DNA from: Piscicola geometra
Taxonomy: Eukaryota; Annelida; Clitellata; Hirudinida; Piscicolidae
Length of the DNA stretch: 64,000 nt
NCBI GenBank assembly: GCA_943735955.1
Contig: OX030968.1
Coordinates: forward strand, 1,568,747-1,632,746
Direction: 5' to 3'
The notes under the pieces are model-generated. The model did no database searches. It was not told where the DNA came from and saw only the letters and a list, made by a program, of their open reading frames with translations. A program made the position numbers and the translations under genes. Every line of letters begins with the position of its first letter. The stretch's first letter is position 1. Shown here piece after piece: positions 50,881 to 63,000 of this stretch.

Positions 50881-51955
50881 CAAAAAAGCAGCCATGACTG
50901 CAGCGACCACAAGAGCGACAGAAGCGGTGGTTGCAGAAGTCGGTTGCGGTGAGGGTTGATGGAGAATTCTTGAGAAATATGTTTTTAAAGATTTTCTTTG
51001 TGGAAGACCACAAAAACCACATAAACAACCACAACTTCAACAACAACCACAACAACAGGCACAACAACAACCACAACTTCAACAACAACAAAAACCACAA
51101 CAACAACCACAACAACAACAAAAACAACCACAACAACCACAACAACAACAACCACAACAACCACAACAACCACTACTCACTCATACAGGAGCACGACACC
51201 ACAGACAACGAGGTCAAACTGTCTGTTCGACACATGCCCGTGTTGATTGGGCTGCAGGATCTGTAGATCACTTAAAGCGCTGTGTAGTGTGGTTGTGTGG
51301 TTGTGTGGGTGTGTGGTTGTGTGGTTGTGTGGTTGTATGGGTGTGTGGGTGTGGTTGTGTGGGTGTGGTTTTGTGAGTTTGTTGTGTGGTTGTGGATGTA
51401 GTTGTGTGGGTGTGTGGTTGTGTGGGTGTGGTTGTGTGGGTGTGTGAGTGTGGGTGTCGTTGTGTGGGTGGAGTTGTGTGTGATGGTTGTGTGGATGTAA
51501 GTGTGTGAGTGTGGTTGTGTGGGTGTGGTTGTGGTTGTGTGTGATGGTTGTGTGGTGTGGTCGTGTGGTTGTAGTTGTGTGTGATGGTTGTAAGTGGTGG
51601 TCGTTGTGTGTGTGGTGGTTTTGTGTGGTGGTGGTTGTGTGTGGGGGTCGAGAGTAGTTATGGTTGTGTAGTAGTGGTGTTGGTGTGTGGTGGTGGCGTG
51701 GTGTGGTGGTTCTAGAAATTCTTAAATAATCAGACCACAAAATATTTTTTAAATTCAAGGAAACACTGAAAGCAACTGACAGGGGTCACTCACCGTCATT
51801 TTCAGGCAAAATCTTTCTGTCGTGTTGCACGTTTGAACACGCGCTGGCGATGGGTTGCAGCAGCTGTTACAAACGTAGCACTTCAACGCGTCTTGCGCAC
51901 AGAACATCGCCAGCAACACCAAGCCTGCGCTCACAAGGGTCCTTGAGGAGTTCAT
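50880..51955 (-). pseudogene. Ly6-3: probably decayed Ly6/uPAR gene
   Basis: Exon 1 (51955 to 51794 or 51790) has the same signal peptide with CAQDALKCYVCNSCCN. Exon 2 fits 51181-51270, 90 nt like Ly6-2, giving IYRSCSPINTG and VVSCSCM in phase 1 if exon 1 uses the weaker donor at 51790 (GTGACC) rather than the strong GTGAGT after 51794. The last exon survives near 50893-50958: DFCN, then TTASVALVVAAVMAAFL. It has lost about 14 bp between these parts relative to Ly6-4, shifting the GPI tail out of frame, and the acceptor AG reads AA. No Thr stalk is present. A different, unseen last exon could rescue it, so pseudogene status is likely but not certain. Confidence 0.65.
51001..51175. repeat. CAACAACCACAA simple repeat between Ly6-3 exons
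   Basis: Lies in the last intron of Ly6-3 and has the opposite strand polarity to the stalk repeats of Ly6-1 and Ly6-2. Confidence 0.85.
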
Positions 51956-52790
51956 CTGGGAGGGGAGTTGTGGGTGTTTTTGGGTGAGTAAGTGGAGGCG
52001 ATTGTGCCTGAAGGAGCCGATAAGTGCGAAAAGAATGCACGTCGGAGTTAAGGCAGTCGGAGTTTGAAGAGTCGTGTTGCTTGGATTGTTTAATTGCTTA
52101 TGACTCATTCAAACTAACATTATAACGTTATTAACAGTTTTGAAATGCTTCAAAAAGTCATTTTCAATCAAAAGATCGACTCAACAACCACTTAGTTCCG
52201 AATAACAAGCGCGAGAAGACGAGTTGAGGAGGGAAGGAGGCAAACAAACAAGAGGGTCTCCATGGCGTTCCCTATGTACTCGGAGTTATGTGAGGCAATC
52301 TTTTGCTTTTGCTCTTCTACGTGTTTACTGCGTAGTCAAGGCTATTCCGGGTTAATTCTTTTTTTTGCATTCAGGAATTTATTTACACGTGTTTTTTTTG
52401 TTTTTCTGAGTTTTTTTTATGCCGAAAATTTTTTTACAACATTTTAAAACATTTGTAAACATTTAAAAACATTTAAAAACATTTGAAAACATTTAAAAAC
52501 ATTTGTAAACATTTAAAAACATTTAAAAACATTTTTTGACATTAATTTTGAAGAGTGTGCCAGATTGCTTCGCTCAGCTTGGGAAGCTCTGCTGACTGCT
52601 TCCATTCATTTCTGCTGCAAACTCCAAAGTCACGAAAACGTTGTTTTATTGTCAAGAAAACAATTAATTCAAAGTAATCCTGAATGCTTATTGAAGTGGT
52701 GTGAACGCGCTAGAGCCTTAAAACCCCATGAATGTTTTGAGGTTTACAATTAGAAATAGATTTAAGGCACTCTCCACCATTCATGCACCC
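51956..52790. other. Ly6-3 5' flank; no gene recognised
   Basis: Just upstream of Ly6-3 the GGGAGGGGAGTTGTGGGTG flank matches Ly6-1 and Ly6-2. 52436-52540 is an 11-bp repeat (AAAACATTTAA). A + strand frame ending ALKPHECFEVYN (about 52555-52753) has no known motif and no splice context. Confidence 0.5.
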
Positions 52791-53369
52791 TCATGCACCC
52801 ATGGAAAAGGCAGCCATGACTGCAGCGACCACAGCAGCGACAGAAGCGGTGTTTGAGACACTGCTGTTGCAGAGGTCGGCTGTGGTGGGGATGAACATGT
52901 AAGCAGGGTAGTTCAGTGGATAACTGAGATTGATGCGTGAGGAAGCGCAAAAAGAATGCCTGGACCCAATCAAAGCAGGTACACACAACACTGCAACAGC
53001 TGCAACCCACGCAACTTCCCCAAAATGTTGTTACGACATCGACAACAAGATTGACAGCAACAACTTTCCCAAAACTTTTTTACGACAACGACAACAAGAT
53101 TGACAGCAACAACGACAACAAGGTTGACAGCAACAACGACAACAAGATTGACAGCAACAACGACAACAAGACTGACAGCAACAACGACAACAAGATTGAC
53201 AGCAACAACGACAACAAGATTGACAGCAACAACGACAACAAGATTGACAGCAACAACGACAGCTACTTACTCTTGCAGAAGCACACTGTGCCTTCTACGC
53301 CGTCTGCACCGCATGATTCACACTTGTCTGAATCCAATGAACTACAGCCACTGGAGCATGTTTCCACTC
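52791..53369 (-). CDS. Ly6-4: last two exons of a stalkless Ly6/uPAR GPI protein (5' exon missing)
   Basis: Exons 53271-53369 and 52791-52879 join in phase 1: GVETCSSGCSSLDSDKCESC, then GTVCFCK-T-DLCNSS, the canonical Ly6 ending C-x-C-x-x-DLCN. The tail SVSNTASVAAVVAAVMAAFS follows at once and is GPI-signal-like, with no Thr stalk. Acceptor CACCACAG and donor AGTAAGTA look normal. The expected signal-peptide exon above 53369 was not found: the space holds a GGTGTAGAGGT repeat, then a MITE and a Merlin derivative. Either the exon is beyond them or it was lost in the rearrangement at 54.1 kb. It shows that stalk and non-stalk forms coexist in one array. Confidence 0.7.
53044..53262. repeat. 24-bp minisatellite (GACAACAAGATTGACAGCAACAAC) in the Ly6-4 intron
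   Basis: Eight or so near-identical units between the two Ly6-4 exons; open in several frames by chance. The 20-base core is GACAACAAGATTGACAGCAA. Confidence 0.92.
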
Positions 53370-53399
53370 CTGTGGTGTAGTTGTGGTAGGGCAGTGGTG

Positions 53400-53570
53400 G
53401 TGATTGTTGGGATGTGAAGATGGTGTAGAGGTGGTGTAGAAGTGGTGTAGAGGTGGTGTAGAGGTGGTGTAGAGATGGTGTAAAGGTGGTGTAGAGGTGG
53501 TGTAGAGGTGGTGTAGAGGTGATGTAAAGGTGGTGTAGAAGTGGTGGTTGTGATGTGGTGGTGTAGAGCA
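53400..53570. repeat. 12-bp repeat (GGTGTAGAGGTG) upstream of Ly6-4
   Basis: About a dozen units with GATGTAAAGG and GGTGTAGAAG variants, ending at the MITE. Confidence 0.88.
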
Positions 53571-53578
53571 GTGTTATT

Positions 53579-54097
53579 TTCGTAACGAAAACTAAAACGA
53601 AAACGACAATTCTAAATAATCGTTCCACGAAAACGGAAATAAAAACTAAATTAATTTTCACAACGAAACTGAAATAAAAACTATAATTATTTTCAAAACG
53701 AAAATTAAATAAATTTTCATGATATTCCATAATATGCAAATGAATAACTTAGATAACAAAAATATGTCTGTGTTATAAATCTTTGGGCTTTATGAACGTA
53801 GCGCCATTTGCAAAACGGTATTTTAATACCGCTTCGCTTTGTCAATTAAATTATCACTTATTTTAATCGTAAATTTTTATGATATGCCATAATATGCAAA
53901 TGAATAATTTTGATAAAAAATATATGTCTATTTTATAAACATTATCTTTGGGCTTTATAAAAGTAGCGCCATTTATAAAACGTTATTTTATTACCAATTC
54001 GCTTTGCCAATTAAATTATCACTTATTTTTATCGTAAATTTGATATTCTATTTCAAACTATAATTATTTTTAAACCTCAAACAAAAATAAAAACTTT
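53579..54097 (+). mobile_element. CAGTG-ended MITE, 3' truncated at the Merlin derivative
   Basis: Begins CAGTGTTATTTTCGTAACGA like the copy at 37591 and stops in AAATAAAAACTTT where the Merlin end begins. No second TIR is present. Parts of the interior (about 53715-53880 and 53880-54060) look duplicated. Confidence 0.78.
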
Positions 54098-55552
54098 GGA
54101 TCTCCGCGCTTGGAGACCCCCACTTTCATACAAACATATACTCATATAGTTTGATTGGCCCAGCGTTGACTAGAATGCATGCATTTGATTGGTCCACCAA
54201 ACATGAAATGCACATACACTCAAGCACACATCCATAACAATTAATTTAGACAAGTTTCCAATGTTTAAATAGCTGTATGGGAAAAAAAACAGTAATGCTA
54301 ATAGGCAAAATAAAATACTTTAAATATTGCCTATGACTTTTAGTGCTCTGAACAATATTATGCCACAACTTTTTTATTGAACAATTTCACATAATATTTT
54401 TTAATTTTTAAAAATATTTTACTAGTAATATCGTGAAAAATATCTTATAAATTAAAAATATTCTATTTTACCAATTATTAAGTATTTCACGTAAAAGATA
54501 GTGCATCAATTGTTTTTTATTCTCGAAAACGATCCCACTGAGAGAGTATGTTCTTTCCTTATTAAATAAGGCTTATTTGTTTTCACTCATTCAACAACAA
54601 CAAAATTCAAAGGGCTAGAAGAGATTTGAGCTAAAGAAAACCAAGCATATCCCATGTGCACCAGCAGAAGCAGAAGAGATCAGTCAAGAAAATGGAGCAG
54701 CCGATGGTTTGTTGGGTTTTGAAGTGACTTGCCCACTAACAGTGAAATTTGTCTTTTTTGCAACATTATGACACTGTTTTATAATTTTTTCAAACCCATT
54801 ATCAACTTAATTTAACCACCTATTTTGTATCATGGTTGGCTGACATTGATAAAAAGAAGATTTTAAATTAAACATGTCAGAATTATCCAAGAAGAAATAT
54901 TCTGACTTCTGATAGGCAAAAGAAAATACTTTAAAATTATGAAACATTCACCCACGTATTATTAGTAAAACATTTTGATGACTTTTAGTCCTCTGACCAA
55001 TATTATGCCAACATTTTTTTAGTGAACAATTTCACATAATATTTTTACATTTTTAACATATCGAGTTCAATAAAGTGGTAAAAACTTAATTTTTAAACGA
55101 CTGTGAACAGATTTGAATTTGTTAAAGCTGCAAAGGATAGGCTGCAAATTAGAGCAATAAATCATTTCGATGGAATTTTTTCGACTTTGATTGTTTCAAT
55201 CTTTTTCATTTAGGTTATAATAATATTCTAGAAGTAAATAGGCCATAATTTTTGTTCCTTTTACGGTATACCTTGCATCAAATAGTTGCCGAAATATATA
55301 TTAAAAATATGGCCGCCTTTATTTATCATTATTTTCATGTCTTTCATACATCAGCTGATATTAGTAAATAAACAGTACCGTTGGCTATAAAATGTTAATC
55401 TTAAAGCTGCATAATATATGTTTTAGTCATGTTTGTTCACAAGTAGTGACCAATCAAAGTCATGCATATATTAACGCTGGGCCAATCAAAATACTCATAA
55501 ATGTATGGGTATATGTTTGTATGAAGGCGGGGGTCTCCAAGCGCGGAGATCC
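54098..55552 (+). mobile_element. Non-autonomous Merlin derivative, 1455 bp, transposase deleted
   Basis: Ends GGATCTCCGCGCTTGGAGAC and its mirror are better preserved than in the full copy at 4584. The left 380 bp and right 1070 bp match that element; the transposase gene is missing between about 54474 and 54475 (after TTCTATTTTACCA, resuming at ATTATTAAGTATTTCACG). No target duplication: the left flank is MITE sequence (AAAAACTTT), the right flank gene B sequence (CAAATTTAATG). Confidence 0.9.
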
Positions 55553-55744
55553 CAAATTTAATGCAAGAAGTTTTATTAACTTGAAAAGTTGTAGAATACA
55601 TTTAAAATTCCACATAATTAATAGTTTTAAATTATCTGTTAAATAATTTTATAGTATTATCCAATAATTAATTAATGTATTGATATTAATTAAATTATTA
55701 TAGTAATTGATTTAAATGTATCAGAATTTTCATTTGAGGCTCCT

Positions 55745-57050
55745 TCAGTAAGCATTCCATTCACACTTCTTATTGACACATCGACCCCAGTAAACGCATG
55801 TATTTGTCTGGAAAAAAATGTGTTTAATGATGGAAACAAATCTGATAAAATGAAATGTATGATTTATTATTTTTAATTGCTAGAGCCCAATATTGATGGT
55901 TCCACAATGATACATTTTTTAAAGCATGAAGTGAAAATATTTGAAAAAAGATTATTAATAAATAAACTGATATAAATATAAAATAAATATTAACGAATAA
56001 ATATTCAAAGAATAAAAATAAAAATAATACTGGCAAAACTACAAAAAAACTATATTAAGTACTAAAATAAACAAATTAATTAATTTGAAGATTAATGAAA
56101 TTAGTAATTAACAACATAAGAATAAGAAAAAAGTTATAATTTTCTCATTTGTAACATTTCACATGATATTGATCTTTAGTGATGATAATGATCTTTCGTG
56201 ATGATAATGATCTTTCGTGACGATATTAATCTTTTGTGGTGGACATAATTTCTCTTCGCAGTCTTTAAAGTTTATTAAATTTGTTTTTTTATTAGTAATT
56301 TATAACTTAAAGAGTTATTTATAGTTTGATTTTTCTTTACATCGATAGTTTTTTAACATCTGGATACTTTTTTATATTTCAATTATTTCATTAATAATTT
56401 CGATAAATCTATAATTATTTTTAAAAATTAACTCTTTTGAATAATGGAAAAAATTTTTTCGTTATTCTTTCAAATCAGAGTTTTTTTTAGAGATTCTTAT
56501 CTGTCTTCAATGAATATAATTTTAATTAAAATAGACCATGCTGACCCCGCATAGGCAAAAAGAGGTAAATTTTAGTTTGATTTCAGTAATAATCGTTGTA
56601 TTAACATCTGGTTACTTTTTATATTTTAATGATTTCATTTGTAATTCAAACATCTTTTATTAGTGTTTAAATTAAATTGTTTTAAATGGTTAAACAAATC
56701 TATTTGTTATTTCTCAAAATTAAAAAAATAATTTATTATTATAATTATTTATCTTTAACGAATATAATTTGTAATGCTATAAACTTAACTGACCTCGCAA
56801 AAACAATTAGAGGTTAATTCATCTGAGCACTCTTCAGCTTTGGCAACTGAGTGGGGAGAGGGTTGGGTACTTAATGTGACGTTGTTGTGGCTGGAGCTTT
56901 GTTGGAGCGTATAACATTTTCCGTTGCTTTGATTAGTTTTGCTGGTATTGAAGAAGAAAATGGTTCAAAAGTTTGTTTACCTGAATTTTGGAATAGCAAG
57001 GTCAGACAGACCAGCCCGATCAAGAAACCAAATGTTATACTTTGAAGGAA
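55745..57050 (-). pseudogene. B: deletion-fused pseudogene of the cysteine-rich family
   Basis: Minus strand, in order: the signal exon (TFGFLIGLVCLTLLFQNS near 56990-57047), where the ATG region has lost bases (TATAACATTTGG for TATGAAAACATTTGG); exon 2 (KAEECSDELTSNCFCE, near 56790-56845); the start of exon 3 (AAAGACTGCGAAGAGAAATT) fused within a few codons to the intron 4 minisatellite (56168-56260); then sequence of the last intron; and the last exon (NTCVYWGRCVNKKCEW, 55745-55807). Exons 4-12 are absent. A simple deletion explains this, possibly through the repeat. It lies in the same relative place as A' in the direct block. Confidence 0.85.
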
Positions 57051-57119
57051 CTTTCAATTATCGAACACAAAAATAATTGGTCGAATCGATTGAATGTTTT
57101 GTTTGAGATATAAACTGGG

Positions 57120-57415
57120 AAATATGGATGGTGTATTTATAGAGTATTGAAAGAACAAATAACAAATGAAGCAAACAGACAGAGCAGTTGAAAGCTTATT
57201 TATTCATTGATTGGAGGGGATTAATATAAGAACAAGCATTATTGTAGGGGCGTATAGCCCAAACAAGCTTCAAGCCACTTTTTGAGCCCTGCATTATTCT
57301 TCGTTGGGTCAACAATGCTCCATGTGTGAAACATTATTTCGATTTTCAATTGCTTTCTATATGCAAACCGAGTTCTCAGCTTCCTTAAACATTAGTTTTT
57401 TTTATTCTATTTGAT
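57120..57415 (-). other. Third copy of the gene A 5' flank
   Basis: Reverse complement of about 8690-9010, including the old SINE tail (ATTGTAGGGGCGTATAGCCC at 57241). It lies upstream of pseudogene B. Confidence 0.75.
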
Positions 57416-57589
57416 TTATAGTTTTTTATCGAGAGGATTGATCTATATTTTCTTTAATTTTAGTGAAAATTGCGTCAAAATTTTTTTTTTTAATGCTAAA
57501 AATTTTGTTTATGGAGAACAAACCATCAGAGTCGATAAAGTCGAACGACGATCGAAACTTAATTGTTGCGGTGTTTCCATAGATATAAT

Positions 57590-59436
57590 CAGTGGCGCAA
57601 CCATTCAAAGAGTCTTGCAATTTTTTGAAAATCGATGAGTTTTTTTGGTGGGGAGGGGAGGGGGGGGGGAGTAATGACCTTAACTACACTCTTAAATCTT
57701 TACACTTATCATATGATATTTTTTCCAGCCATGACACAATATACAAAGATCAACGCAAATAGACAAAATAACTCCCGAGCTTTCAGAATTATTCAACCTT
57801 CATGGAAAGGATGCTGAAACTATGTAAAGACAGCTCAAAATCCCATCAACAAGTTTACGTGTGGATCAGTCTGATCTCATTGCATGTATCGAACTGCAAG
57901 AATTCTTTTGAGCCACAAGCCTTCAACCCGAGTTGCACTATATGTTCTATGTTGCTCAGACTCTGCCAGTTACTTCATAAGATGCATAAAGAGCAATTTC
58001 TAAACTTCGGCTTATTAAAATTCGTATTAGGACGACTGTTTTTTCTCGTCGTTTGCAATGCTTGTTTGAGAATATCTGCTACCAACTGCACTTCTTCCAG
58101 TAAATGAAAGGGCGAAAAGATTTTCACAAACTGATCGAAAAATTGTTTTATAACTGAGAACACATCAAAATTTAGTTGAAAACAAATATTTTAACAAAAA
58201 TTATAGACTGTCATATCAAATTTATTTTTTTACTTTTTACCTTATTTAAAAAAATGATGACGTAACTCTAAGAATACTATGCAACTTAGTTTGTAGTTTT
58301 TCTTTTGTATCATTAATAAACTATCTCAACTCTTTATCAATTATAATTGGTAGTTTTTATTTAGCCCATTGACCGCCGCTACCCGAAAAAAAAAGTTAAC
58401 ACGAATTTTACATTTAGACTTGCATTATATGGTTATAATAATAACTCAAGCAAAATTGAAAACAATTATTTCATAAGTTTTAATGGGGCAAAATGTTGCG
58501 AAAACGCAACGTGAGCGAGAAGTGTGACACTCTTATGTGCAGTAAGAAATCATAAATAAATTGATTCAAACCACATTTATTAAAACAGAAATAAATTTCA
58601 ATTGCAAATAGTTCGATAAAATTATGACTTCTAATTATTTTATTAGCTATAATAACAATTATTATTACTTTAATTAAAACTAAGCAAATTATTTAACGTG
58701 AATTACAACAGCACACTCATAAACTGTCGTGCTGTTGCAAAGACGACACTGACGACGAATGTTATCTTTATTTTAATTTTATAATCAACCTATGAAAGGT
58801 AAAAAGTTATATATTTTTCAATAAAAGCTTCTAGTGTGAAGCATTTAAGGTTTGGAATTGTTTTCGAAATATTAAAATCAACATTCATCTACAAAATTCA
58901 ACATTAAATTTTACTTTTATCTCTTTCATAATAGCTTAACATCAAAATAATAATTTTATTGTTTTCATAATAACTATTGTAATGAATGACTAGGCTTATT
59001 AAAAATCATATGAAATCAATTACGTCAAAGTTGCGAAACGCATCATTGATTTTTAAAAGCATTGAAAATAATCCAAGTATAAACTATCTTTTCACCCTGA
59101 AATTAAGAATAAATTTGTACACAAATACTAAAATCGAACGAAAAAATTGAACAATTATTTAAGTGAAAAAAGATTGTTTTGAGAAATTTTAAATGTGAAC
59201 AGGAAATGAAATATTATAAATAATAAAATAATAAAATGTGAAATTTAACTTATGAAATTAATATTTAAAATTTACTGTACAAAATATGTGAAAAAACTCG
59301 GTATTAAAACAGCAAGAAAATATAAAAATTAATGTTGCAAAACGCAACAGCTGCGGTAAATAGGTTAAACAATTATTTAAGAAAAAACTAAAGTTGAGCC
59401 CCCCCCCTCCAGCATTTTTGGCTGGTTGCGCCTCTG
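57590..59436. mobile_element. hAT-superfamily DNA transposon, 1.85 kb, no intact transposase
   Basis: Ends CAGTGGCGCAACCA and CAGAGGCGCAACCAGCC (reverse complement of the right end) fit hAT TIRs, with the 8-bp duplication GATATAAT at 57582-57589 and 59437-59444. The homologous spacer after gene A (about 15232) has a single GATATAAT, so the uninserted state is visible. Inside, short frames on both strands (for example minus 57975-58163, reading VIKQFFDQFVKIFSPFHLLE) may be transposase remnants, but I cannot show this. Confidence 0.88.
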
Positions 59437-60031
59437 GATATAATAGTATCTTTTTTCTCACTTTATAATTCCTTAAAACTCTTATTTTCTCTCGTGTTAA
59501 ATAACTTTTAATGAGGGTATATAATTTAGTGTTTATTGCTTTTAGACTTTGCCTTCATCATTTATTGTCTTTGAGTTCTCTTGTGGACGGAGAAGCGAAA
59601 CCTTCAACGCAGTATAGAGCAGGAAAACCCAGATGTTAAAATCATTTCACTCTAAGTTTTAGTTACAGGAATATTACTGCAGTATAGAGTGCTCGTTGAA
59701 GATGCTTTGTGGGCATCACCTGTATTTTCGCTGCAGTTATTTCATTAATTTAATTTTTGATTCTATTTCTGTATTTAAAATCATGTTTCGAAAATTAAAA
59801 GTGTTTTGGTTTCAAAATTTTATGTGTATTTATTTTTACAAATTTAATGCAAGAAGCTTTATTAACTTAAAAAAGTTGTAGAATACATTTAAAATTCCAC
59901 ATAATTAATAGTTTTAAATGATCTATTAAATAATATTATAGTATTATCCAATAATTGATTAATGTATTTATATTAATTAAATTAGTATTGTAATTGATTT
60001 AAATATATCAGAATCTTCATTTGAGGCTCCT

Positions 60032-63000
60032 TCAGTTAAACTTCCATTTACACTTCCTATCGACACATCGACCCAAGTAAACGCATGCATTTGCCTGGAA
60101 AAAATGTGTTTAATGGTAGAAACAAATCTGATAAAATGAAATGTATGATTTATTATTTTCAATTGCTAGAGCCCAATAATAATAATAATAATGACGAGCA
60201 TTATTATAGTGGCGTATAACCCGAACGGGCTTCTAGGCCACTTAGGCTGCATATTTTCATTTGCGTCTTTGGGTTACTAGGGCATTGGTTGCACTTGAAC
60301 CTAGGACCTTTCATTATTGATCAAGCCGAGAGTCTTTGCCTATTCGGCTATCCGTTCATCCAATATTGATGGTTCCACAATGATACATTTTTAAAGCATA
60401 AAGTTGAAATATAAAAAAATATTATTTATAAATAAAATGATATAACAAATAAACTAAAGTTAATATATTAATTAATAAATAACAAAATATAGAAATAAAA
60501 AATAATACTGACAAAATTATAAAAAAGACTTTATTAAGTACTAAAATAAATTAATGGATTAATTAATTTGAAGATCAATGAAATTAGTAATTAACAACAA
60601 AAGAATAAGAAAAAAGTTATAATTTTTTCATTTGTAACATTTCACAACCCCAGCAACCCATTCATCCTCCATCCACCCTTTCCTCTCACATCTTCATCTG
60701 CATATCCATATTCGTCGTCCATTAAAGCATCACCACACTTGCAAAAATAATCTCTCTTTCCGTCACACTCCGGTAAATCGCCGACTTTATTGTGAGTTAT
60801 TGTGTTTCATTAAAAGCTCATCTTTATTCCTATTCTTTCGAGTGAAACATTCATAAACAGCTGTGAAAGCAATTCTAGCATATATTGATAACAGTTTTGA
60901 AGCCTTTATTAATACCATTATAAAATAAATATGATAACTACTCTCCATCCCCTTTCCCTCCTCACCTCCTTCGTCCAAACAATCGTAACACTTGCCTTCA
61001 ATGCAGGATTGCTTACCGTTGCAAATGAAACCGTCCTGAATTGTTGGAGAAAAAACTGAATTGTAAAAATTATAGTGTTTTAATTTTGTATAGTTTTGTA
61101 GTGTATTGTAAATAAGGAATGCATGGGGTATCCGGGAATTATTTTGAACCCGGGAACCTGAAACATTTATTTAAATTTCAAAACCATTTAAAAATTATAA
61201 AATTTCAATTTAAACAAAATTAAATATATGCTAATTGAAAATTAATCTATTTCAAATGTTTTAAAATAAAATTTAAAAATTATTTTTCAAAGAACTGAGC
61301 TTTTGACGGGATTTTGCTATAAATACAAACTGGTGTATTTCTTTAGATAACTAAACAATTTTGACGACAAATACAACGTTTAAATGTCATTTTTTATAAA
61401 ATACAATATAACTTATGTTAGGGAACTGAGCATTCCATCTTGGGAACCCAGTTGCTCATTTCTTATGTAATTTATTATGCAATTGAGCTATGATGCTATG
61501 TTTACAAATCCCCCTAATATTTAAAAATTAAATATTGAATTTTGTATTAATAACGGAACCTGGCATGTGCAATAGTTCTCACTATCAACACCACAAGCGT
61601 CGTATTCACACTTTCCATTCCTGCACGCTCCTACACACATTTCTTTCTGAGATGATGAAGATGGTTTTGATGATAATGATTATGGTTGAGATGATGATGA
61701 TGATTGAGATGATGATGATGATTGAGATGATGATTGAGATGATGATGATTGAGATGATGATTGAGATGATGATGATGATTGAGATGATGTTGATGATTGA
61801 GATGATGATGATGATTGAGATGATGATTGAGATGATGATGATTGAGATGATGATGGTTGAGATAATGATGATGAGGGATGAATACAACATGGTCATTTAT
61901 GACGTTGAAAAGCCATGAATACTAATTAGTATGTCATCATCGTTTTCCTCACCCCACAAAGACAAAATGTATCTTTTTCTCCGTTGCAACTTCGATACAT
62001 GGGAACTAAAAAATTTGACTTTTTACATTAACTAAAACATTTGAATTTTTACATCATCATCATCATCATTATCATCTTCATCATCCATATCATCATCATC
62101 ATCATTATTATCATCATCATCTTTATCATCATCATTTTTATCATCATCATCATCGTTATCATCATCAATATCATCATCCTCATCATCATCATCGTCGTCG
62201 TTATCATCATCACACTCACTTAGACAAGTTTCCTCATCACATCTCTGGGCACTTTTGCACAGTGATTGCTGAAAGAAAGAAGATTACAGATGTTTAAACA
62301 AATATTTTTTTAAATAAATAATATAATTTCTATAAGTAAAAATCACTGAATCGTCATTAGTTAATTTCTCTATCAACCATTCCATCCCCATCCACCCCAT
62401 TCACCCCCATTCACCCCCCTCCCTCCTCACCTGTTCACCACACTTGCAGTAAAAGTCTCGCTCATGATCACACAGCGGATAAACTTCATCAGCTAAATTT
62501 CATGAATTATTGGATTTCGTTAAAAGTTCTTTTTTATTTTCTTTACTCGAATAAATAGTTTATCAAATGTTTATAAAAGTATTTTTAGCCTTTTTATCCA
62601 TATTAGTTTCATTAAATGTAATTACTATCGGTTTTTAAAATATTATTAATCCTAGACCCCGAAGCATTCCTCCTCCCCCTCCTGCACCTAGTTTGTCGTA
62701 ACACTTCCCTCCAATGCACGCATCTCCGTCCGAACAAATCTCACCATCCTGAAATTCAAAAAAATATTTTAGTTATTTTTCTTTTATTATTGCGGAACCC
62801 TTATTTAATACTTACATTATGTTTTTTTTGAATTAATTTGTATGGTATAGACTATACAGTATAGACCATACTGTATAGACTATACAGTATAGACCATACT
62901 GTATTGACTATACAGTATGGACTATACTATATCGTATAGTAAAAAAACAGGTTACAATTTTTTCTTATTGTTTTTGAAATCCTATTTTTAAATTATGTAT

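Noticed and set aside
52565..52753. Frame ending ALKPHECFEVYN
   Set aside because: Ordinary composition but no recognised domain and no splice partner; not called as a gene.
57802..58107. 101-residue + strand frame within the hAT element
   Set aside because: No hAT transposase motif on this strand. The overlapping minus-strand frame is at best a remnant.
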